Positions 59,486-64,000 of a stretch of 64,000 bases of DNA are shown here, piece after piece. The DNA is taken from positions 372,001 to 436,000 of the forward strand of contig JAXMBK010000005.1 in the NCBI GenBank assembly GCA_046349935.1. The letters run 5' to 3'. Source of the stretch: CAIXSC01 sp046349935. GTDB lineage: Bacteria > Planctomycetota > Planctomycetia > Pirellulales > Pirellulaceae. The notes below the pieces were generated by a model. The model ran no database searches. It was given only the letters and a program-made list of their open reading frames with translations, and had not been told where the DNA came from. Position 1 is the first letter of the stretch; each line of letters begins with the position of its first letter. Position numbers and translations under genes: made by a program.

Positions 59486-61731
59486 CCGCCTCCTCTCCAC
59501 TCGTCCTCGACGTGCAGCACCTTTCGCGGTCGTTCGGCTCGCTGCGTGCCGTGGACGACGTGAGCTTCTCGATCGGTCGCGGCGCCATCTTCGGCCTGCT
59601 GGGCCCGAACGGCTCGGGCAAGTCGACCATCATTCGCATGCTGTGCGGAGTGTTGTCTCCGACGGCCGGATCGGCCACCGTCTTGGGGTGCGACGTGACG
59701 CGCGAACCCGAGGCGATCAAGCGCCGCATCGGCTACATGTCGCAGAAGTTCAGCTTGTACGCGGATTTGTCGGTGCGCGAAAACCTGGACTTCTACGGCC
59801 GCATCTACGGATTGTCGCGACAGCAATTGGCAGACCGTCGCGACGCGGTCCTCGAGCTCACGTCGCTGGGCGATCGCCTGGATCAGTTGGCGGGCGTCCT
59901 GTCGGGCGGTTGGAAACAGCGTTTGGCCCTGGCCTGTTCGCTGATTCACGAACCGGAGCTCATCTTTCTCGATGAACCGACGGCGGGCATCGATCCCGTG
60001 GCGCGGCGGCAGCTCTGGGACCTCTTGTTCGAGTTGGCGGGGCGCGGGGTGACGCTGCTGGTCAGTACGCACTACATGGACGAGGCGGAACGCTGCTCGG
60101 AGGTAGGCTACCTCTTTCAATCCAAGCTGCTGGTGGTGGGACGGCCGGAACAACTGAAGCGGCTTCCCGAGGTGACGCCGGCCGGTTCAAGCCGCTGGGA
60201 GATCGCCGTGCCCGATCCGCCGCGGCGCCTCGCCGCGCTGCGCGACAACCCCGCGGTGCTCGACGCCACCCTGTTCGGCGAGACGATTCACCTGTTGGCG
60301 CAGAACAGTTTGAGCCCCGAGGAGCTTGGGCGCCTGGCGCAGGTCGAAGGCGAGCCGCCGCAGGTGCGCGCGATTCAGCCTTCGTTGGAGGACGTGTTTG
60401 TGGCGCTGACTCGCCACGCCGACGCGCAGGCTCGCCCCGAGCTCCAGGCCGAAACGCCGCCGGAGAGTGCGCTCGAGGAGAAGCTCGAGAATGCTCGTCC
60501 AGCGGAACCAGACCGGCAGCCGGAAGAGACCTCGCCGCCGCAGCAGCACCCGCCGCCGCAGCCGCGGCGCGCCGTGCATCGCACGGGCGACGGGTTTTGG
60601 GCCGTGTTGATCAAGGAGTTTTTCCATTTGCGACGTCAGCCGGCGACAATCTTCTTCATGCTCGTCGTCCCCGTCATGCAAACGATGGTTTTCGGTTATG
60701 CGCTCGACACGCAAATCGAAGATATACCGACGGTGCTCTACGACATGGACGGTCGGCAGGCGGGACGCGAGTTGTCGGAGGCGTTCGTCAACACGCGGGT
60801 GTTCAAGATCGTCGAGCGCGTGCAGGATGACGAGTCGTTTCGGCGAGCGCTGACGTCGGGGCGGGCGCGCGTCGGCGTGCGGATTCCACCCCAATACTCA
60901 GACCGCGTGCTGCGCGGCGAACAAACGGCCGTGCAAGTGCTCATCGACGGCAGCGACTCGCAAGTCGCCACCACGGCGATGAACGCGGCCAATCTCCTGG
61001 GACTCAATGTCTCGCTGCGGTCGTCGAAGCCGCGGATCGAGGCGCAGCAGGTGCAGGTGGCGCGGGACGATAAGGGGCACGTGGCGGTGCCGGTCGAGGT
61101 GCGGCCGCGGTTGCTGTTCAACCCCGATCTGGAGAGCGCTCACTTCTTCGTGCCAGGATTGGTGGGGATCATCCTGCAATTGGTGACGCTGTTTTTGACG
61201 TCATTTTCGGTAGTGCGCGAACGCGAACAAGGGACGTTGGAACAGTTGTTTGTGACGCCCGTCGGTCGCACGGGGCTGCTGATGGGAAAGCTGATTCCCT
61301 ACGCCACCGTCGGGATGCTCGAGATGCTCATCGTGTTGACGGTCATGATGTACGTATTCGGCGTGCCGATCCGCGGCAGCCTGTGGCTGCTCATCGGCCT
61401 CTCGTGCCTGTTCATCGTGTGCGCGTTGGGCCTGGGGCTGCTGGTGTCCACGGTGGCGTCGACGCAGGTCGAAGCGCTGCAGTTTGCGTTCGTGGTGATG
61501 TTGCCGAGCGTCCTGTTGTCGGGATTCATTTTCCCGCGCGAGCAGATGCCGTTGCCGATCTACGGCATCTCGTTTCTGATCCCCGTGACGTATTTCATTC
61601 AGATCTTGCGCGGCATCGTCCTCCGCGGCGCCGATTTCGTCGACCTTTGGCCCTGGGCCGGCGGACTCGCAACCTGCTGCGTCATCATCCTCCTCGCCAG
61701 CATCGCCCGTTTCCGCAAGCAAATCGCGTAG
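59482..61731 (+). CDS. ABC-2 exporter with ATPase and permease fused
   Basis: 749 residues. Residues about 5-300 are the ATPase: Walker A GPNGSGKST, Q-loop near YMSQKFSLY, signature LSGGWKQRLALA (third glycine-position Trp), Walker B LIFLDEPTAGID and switch histidine in STHYMDEAE. A Glu/Pro/Gln-rich linker (about 305-365) leads to an ABC-2 permease with six hydrophobic segments (about 370-749; FFMLVVPVMQTMVFGYALD at its start). In the related ybhFSR system these are separate genes, with two ATPase domains in YbhF. It is probably a drug, lipid or polysaccharide exporter. The TAG stop is part of palindromic element copy 3. Confidence 0.92.
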   Translation: MTASSPLVLDVQHLSRSFGSLRAVDDVSFSIGRGAIFGLLGPNGSGKSTIIRMLCGVLSPTAGSATVLGCDVTREPEAIKRRIGYMSQKFSLYADLSVRENLDFYGRIYGLSRQQLADRRDAVLELTSLGDRLDQLAGVLSGGWKQRLALACSLIHEPELIFLDEPTAGIDPVARRQLWDLLFELAGRGVTLLVSTHYMDEAERCSEVGYLFQSKLLVVGRPEQLKRLPEVTPAGSSRWEIAVPDPPRRLAALRDNPAVLDATLFGETIHLLAQNSLSPEELGRLAQVEGEPPQVRAIQPSLEDVFVALTRHADAQARPELQAETPPESALEEKLENARPAEPDRQPEETSPPQQHPPPQPRRAVHRTGDGFWAVLIKEFFHLRRQPATIFFMLVVPVMQTMVFGYALDTQIEDIPTVLYDMDGRQAGRELSEAFVNTRVFKIVERVQDDESFRRALTSGRARVGVRIPPQYSDRVLRGEQTAVQVLIDGSDSQVATTAMNAANLLGLNVSLRSSKPRIEAQQVQVARDDKGHVAVPVEVRPRLLFNPDLESAHFFVPGLVGIILQLVTLFLTSFSVVREREQGTLEQLFVTPVGRTGLLMGKLIPYATVGMLEMLIVLTVMMYVFGVPIRGSLWLLIGLSCLFIVCALGLGLLVSTVASTQVEALQFAFVVMLPSVLLSGFIFPREQMPLPIYGISFLIPVTYFIQILRGIVLRGADFVDLWPWAGGLATCCVIILLASIARFRKQIA

Positions 61732-61751
61732 AACAGGCTTCCAGCCTGTTA
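61728..61751 (+). repeat. 24-bp palindromic stop-codon element, copy 3
   Basis: Identical to copies 1 and 2. TAG at 61729-61731 ends the ABC gene, the AACAGGCT-TCC-AGCCTGTT hairpin follows, then a polypyrimidine tract begins directly at 61752. Confidence 0.95.
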
Positions 61752-61815
61752 CCCCTCCCTCCCCTCCCTCCCGCCTCTCCCCTCTCCCCCCCCGCCCCCC
61801 GCCTCCCCGCCCCGT
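61752..61815. repeat. 64-bp polypyrimidine tract (G-quadruplex-prone on the minus strand)
   Basis: Almost pure C and T with single G interruptions. The minus strand holds many runs of three or more G within about 60 bases, enough for a quadruplex. It lies between convergent genes, at the 3' end of the minus-strand gene that stops at 61815. Confidence 0.85.
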
Positions 61816-62399
61816 CACTCGGCCCGCTCAAACTTCACTTCGTAGGTTTCACCCAGCGCCGCCTGGAAATAGGTGCCGACCAGTTGGTCGGCGGTTGCGT
61901 CGAGGTGGAGATCGTAGATGCAGCCGGGGTAATTGACGTCGCGGAGTTCGACGGTGAGGTGCGCGGCGTCGCCGTGGGAGTGGGCGTTGGCTTTCTCAAC
62001 GTGGATCTGGGACGGGTTGAGGTACGTCGCCTCGATCTGTCCTTGCGCGTCGACCGACTTGATCTTCAAGACGTAATCGGCGTCGCTGCGCTTCCAGCGG
62101 CCGACCAGCTTTTGCAGCGCCTCGCTGGAGTGCTCGTCGGCCGAGTGACCGGCGGCGGAAGATTGGGCAGACGAGCTGCTTGCCGAGTTGCTTGAAGAGG
62201 ACGACGACTTGGCCGGCGTGTTGCCGACGGCCGTTTCGCCCGAGGGAGGCCGACGCTTGCGACCCCCGCCCTGCGGAATCAAGGCGAGCGCGAGGAGGGC
62301 GACGCCGACCAGCAGCAGGCAGCCGGCGAGCCAGCCCCAGTTTCGAGTGCCGGACGATTTGCGTCCAGCGGACGTCTGAGCGGCGGTGGATTTGCTCAT
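61815..62399 (-). CDS. Membrane-anchored protein of unknown function
   Basis: 194 residues. The ATG at 62399 has AGGAG about 9 bases upstream. A basic N-terminus is followed by one transmembrane helix (GWLAGCLLLVGVALLALALI, about 22-41). A Ser-rich low-complexity linker (KSSSSSSNSASSSSAQSSAA) leads to a beta-rich C-terminal domain of about 95 residues (VGRWKRSDADYVLKIKSVDA; ADQLVGTYFQAALGETYEVK), which resembles lipocalin-like small barrels seen in planctomycete proteins. No function can be assigned. It is convergent with the ABC gene and divergent from lexA. Confidence 0.75.
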   Translation of the reverse strand: MSKSTAAQTSAGRKSSGTRNWGWLAGCLLLVGVALLALALIPQGGGRKRRPPSGETAVGNTPAKSSSSSSNSASSSSAQSSAAGHSADEHSSEALQKLVGRWKRSDADYVLKIKSVDAQGQIEATYLNPSQIHVEKANAHSHGDAAHLTVELRDVNYPGCIYDLHLDATADQLVGTYFQAALGETYEVKFERAE

Positions 62400-62525
62400 G
62401 AGCGACGGCTCCTAGTGCGAAGGGCGAACGGTCGGCGGTGCGCGGGGGTGGATGCTTCAAACGGCGTCATTCTACGGTCGACGGCGCACGGGGAAACCCC
62501 CGAACGACGTCGGTCAATTGGGAAA

Positions 62526-62589
62526 CTGTAGGGACTGTACAAATGCTATTGACTGTGAACGCGTGTATATTACGATGACGAACGTGTGT
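62526..62589 (+). promoter_or_regulatory. Probable lexA promoter and operator region
   Basis: TTGACT (62549-62554) and TACGAT (62571-62576) are spaced 16 bases apart, a fair sigma-70 promoter. Two direct repeats, GAACGCGTGT (62557-62566) and GAACGTGTGT (62580-62589), lie 23 bases apart around the -10 box, and CTGTA occurs twice (62526, 62535). These are candidate LexA sites; no known SOS box consensus is matched. Confidence 0.45.
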
Positions 62590-62622
62590 GTTGCGTTAGG
62601 AATTTGTAGGAAGGAAACCGCC

Positions 62623-63228
62623 ATGTCGGCTCTCGATTCGCTCACCGAACGCCAGCGGAAGGTGTATGACTTTATTCGCGACAAGATCGTGAACCGGGGC
62701 TACGGTCCGACGGTGCGGGAGATCGGCGAAGAGTTCGAGATTAGTTCGCCCAACGGCGTGATGTGCCACCTCAAAGCGCTGGAGAAAAAGGGGCTGATCA
62801 CGCGCAGTCCTAACAAGTCGCGGGCGATTGAGTTGGATCGGGAAGTGCTGGAGGAGACGAAGGGGCTGCCGATGGCGGGCGTCGTGGCCGCGGGCCTAAC
62901 GCAGTTGGCGTTTGAGCAGCAGGAGCGGATCGACTTGTCGGAGTTGTTCAACAAGAAGAACTTGTTTGTGCTCAGTGTGAGCGGCGATTCCATGATTGAG
63001 GCGCAGATCGCGGACGGCGACTACGTAGTGGTGAAGCGCCAGAAGACGGCGAGCCCTGGGCAGATGGTGGTTGCGCAAACGCCCGAAGGGGAAGCGACGC
63101 TCAAGTATTGGTTCCCGGAAGCAAACCGCATCCGCCTCCAACCCGCCAACTCCACCATGAAACCGATCTACGTCCCCCGCGCCGAAGTGCTGGGAGTCGT
63201 CGTCGGCGTCGTCCGTAAGCTGGTCTAG
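62623..63228 (+). CDS. lexA: LexA repressor (SOS regulator, S24 peptidase)
   Basis: 201 residues. ATG 62623 has GGAAGGAAA about 8 bases upstream. The N-terminal winged helix-turn-helix is clear (LTERQRKVYDFIRDKIVNRG; VREIGEEFEISSPNGVMCHL). The self-cleavage site Ala-Gly lies in VVAAGLTQ near residue 89-90, the catalytic serine in SGDSMIEA near 127 and the lysine in GEATLKYW near 164. RecA-stimulated self-cleavage lifts repression of DNA-repair genes and of lexA itself. The length and all three functional sites are complete. Confidence 0.97.
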   Translation: MSALDSLTERQRKVYDFIRDKIVNRGYGPTVREIGEEFEISSPNGVMCHLKALEKKGLITRSPNKSRAIELDREVLEETKGLPMAGVVAAGLTQLAFEQQERIDLSELFNKKNLFVLSVSGDSMIEAQIADGDYVVVKRQKTASPGQMVVAQTPEGEATLKYWFPEANRIRLQPANSTMKPIYVPRAEVLGVVVGVVRKLV

Positions 63229-63280
63229 CCACGGAGTTGTTTGCCGCAGATTTTCTTGCCGCAGAATTTCTTGCCACAGA

Positions 63281-63352
63281 GGGCTCAGAGGTCACAGTGG
63301 GCTCAGAGGTCACAGTGGGCTCAGAGGTCACAGTGGGCTCAGAGGTCACAGA
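63281..63352. repeat. Four 18-bp tandem repeats
   Basis: The unit GGGCTCAGAGGTCACAGT occurs at 63281, 63299, 63317 and 63335 (last unit ends GA). No spacers separate the units, so it is not a CRISPR array. Confidence 0.95.
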
Positions 63353-63478
63353 GAATGTGACGAGGGGCGGGAAATAGGAGGGGCGGAATTCTTGTTGGAA
63401 GCGGGACGCAGGTTTCTTGGATTCGAGTGAACGGCGGCCTGGAAGCCTTTTCCGATCCCTCACTTCCACTGGATCCAT

Positions 63479-63506
63479 TGCACTGCATCATTTGCACTGC
63501 ATCATT
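63479..63506. repeat. Perfect 14-bp tandem duplication
   Basis: TGCACTGCATCATT at 63479-63492 is repeated at 63493-63506. An inverted copy of its end, AATGATGC, follows at about 63514, and GGATCCATT (63471 on) pairs with AATGGATC (ending 63540), so the whole block can fold on itself. Confidence 0.85.
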
Positions 63507-63536
63507 TCCGCGTGAATGATGCGACTCATCTGAATG

Positions 63537-63561
63537 GATCAAGTGACGTCATCGCTTGATC
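63537..63561. repeat. Nested palindrome
   Basis: GATCAAG (63537-63543) and CTTGATC (63555-63561) flank the perfect palindrome TGACGTCA (63544-63551) plus three bases. It is a possible protein-binding site or the tip of a hairpin within the repeat element. Confidence 0.7.
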
Positions 63562-63696
63562 ACTAGCTGCAAAACACAGAATCAGAAACATGATTCAGTG
63601 CATGCAACTCCCCCACGCCCCAACTCTTCGCCCCCCAACTCTGTGGCCTCTGCGCCCTCTGTGGCAAATCCCGCCGCCGCAAAGAACTCGGTGGCG

Positions 63697-64000
63697 CTAC
63701 TGGATGAGGCCCGTGGCGCGGCCGGCTTGGGCCAGGATGTTCAGCGCGAAATCGAGCTCGCGTTTGCCGTGGAGGCTCGAGATACAGGTGCGCAGACGCG
63801 GCGCGTTGATCGGGACCGCAGGGAAGGCGACCGGGACGACTAAGAGCCCCATTTGTCGGCAGCGAGCGGTCATTTCGAGCGTCCAGGCTTCGTTCTTGGT
63901 CATGATCGGGACGATCGGAGTCGTCGTATGGCCGATGTCGAAGCCGAGCCGTCGGAGACCGGCGACGTAGTAATCGCGGTTCTCATGCAACCGAGTGACG
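63697..64000 (-). CDS. KBL/BioF-type alpha-oxoamine synthase, C-terminal part
   Basis: At least 101 C-terminal residues; the gene runs past the window end, and the in-frame TTG at 63990 is not a true start. The segment TTTPIVPIMTKNEAW followed by VVPVAFPAVPINAPRLRTCI matches the C-terminal domain of 8-amino-7-oxononanoate synthase and 2-amino-3-ketobutyrate CoA ligase. These PLP enzymes condense an amino acid with an acyl-CoA. The PLP lysine lies outside the window, so biotin, threonine or sphingolipid-like pathways cannot be told apart. It is convergent with lexA across the repeat element. Confidence 0.8.
   Translation of the reverse strand, partial: VTRLHENRDYYVAGLRRLGFDIGHTTTPIVPIMTKNEAWTLEMTARCRQMGLLVVPVAFPAVPINAPRLRTCISSLHGKRELDFALNILAQAGRATGLIQ

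Larger units (their letters stand above)
63271..63667. mobile_element. 397-bp element with inverted ends (MITE-like candidate)
   Basis: The left end 63271-63297 begins TTGCCACAGAGGGC and the right end 63641-63667 is its reverse complement in 25 of 27 positions. The interior has no coding sense but several short repeats. No target-site duplication is evident, so mobility is only a suggestion. Confidence 0.45.
63229..63696. other. 468-bp repeat-rich intergenic region
   Basis: No gene is supported. Tandem 15-mers TTGCCGCAGAWTTTC (63241, 63256), the left inverted end, four 18-bp repeats, a doubled 14-mer, two palindromes and the right inverted end fill nearly all of it. Each is listed separately or described in the findings. 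Confidence 0.8.

Noticed and set aside
63281..63352. Possible CRISPR array
   Set aside because: Units are directly adjacent without spacers, and no cas gene is in the window.
63435..63452. Possible fourth copy of the palindromic stop element (GGCCTGGAAGCC)
   Set aside because: Only the inner 10 or so bases match, the outer stem and TAG are missing and it does not follow a gene.
63556..63970. Plus-strand open frames over the end of the window
   Set aside because: They lie opposite the KBL/BioF-type C-terminus and within the repeat element and have no ribosome site.

Overview
The window is high-GC chromosomal DNA of a planctomycete, most likely of the Pirellulales. The evidence is the protein set: planctomycete heme-binding proteins (CxxCH fused to beta-propellers), a DUF1549/DUF1553 plus DUF1501 gene pair, a giant multidomain protein with an ETLEHRRLM motif near its N-terminus instead of a classical signal peptide, many planctomycete-type secreted proteins without known function, and hairpin-rich intergenic repeats. 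About 40 protein genes are supported. I found no rRNA, tRNA, CRISPR array, transposase or prophage gene. The species cannot be named from this sequence.

Layout. 0-6 kb: a minus-strand run of a Cys/Met-type PLP enzyme, a CoA-transferase alpha subunit and a creatininase-family hydrolase, then a large heme-binding propeller protein. 6-13 kb: a hairpin-rich repeat block and a 2265-residue mosaic surface protein (eight SdrD-B-like domains, a VWA-like region, five cadherin/tandem-95-type repeats, a propeller). 13-24.6 kb: sulfotransferase, rRNA methyltransferase, FHA-GAF-PP2C signalling phosphatase, cystathionine gamma-synthase, three secreted proteins, a C-terminal processing protease and a membrane protein. 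24.7-28.3 kb: the DUF1549/1553-DUF1501 pair and a solitary GroES-like gene. 28.3-34 kb: an Ala/Pro repeat protein, then a CpaC-type secretin, a lipoprotein and a TPR lipoprotein, which look like part of a Tad/Flp pilus or related secretion locus. 34-40.3 kb: a zinc-ribbon/terpenoid-cyclase-fold membrane protein divergent from MoxR, DUF58 and transglutaminase genes. 40.5-50 kb: NRDE/TANGO2 protein, Gfo/Idh/MocA dehydrogenase, FabH, oligoendopeptidase F, two secreted proteins, a xylose-isomerase-like TIM-barrel protein and an amidohydrolase. 50-58.2 kb: a minus-strand run of a 1512-residue pentaheme protein, a TerB-like protein, an unrecognised 647-residue protein and its AAA+ partner. 58.3-64 kb: an HlyD/ABC exporter, a small membrane protein, LexA, a repeat-rich element and the C-terminus of a KBL/BioF-type enzyme.

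Most notable structures. (1) A 24-bp palindromic element occurs three times (22-45, 40345-40368, 61728-61751), always in the same orientation to the gene before it, and it supplies that gene's TAG stop codon. Two copies are followed by C-rich, G-poor DNA, so it may be a portable stop-plus-terminator. (2) A roughly 400-bp element (63271-63667) has 27-bp inverted ends and internal repeats. (3) The AAA+ ATPase and 647-residue protein pair is a candidate undescribed two-component module. (4) The divergent zinc-ribbon protein and MoxR genes have start codons only six bases apart. All functions are read from protein motifs and family knowledge; no database search was run.
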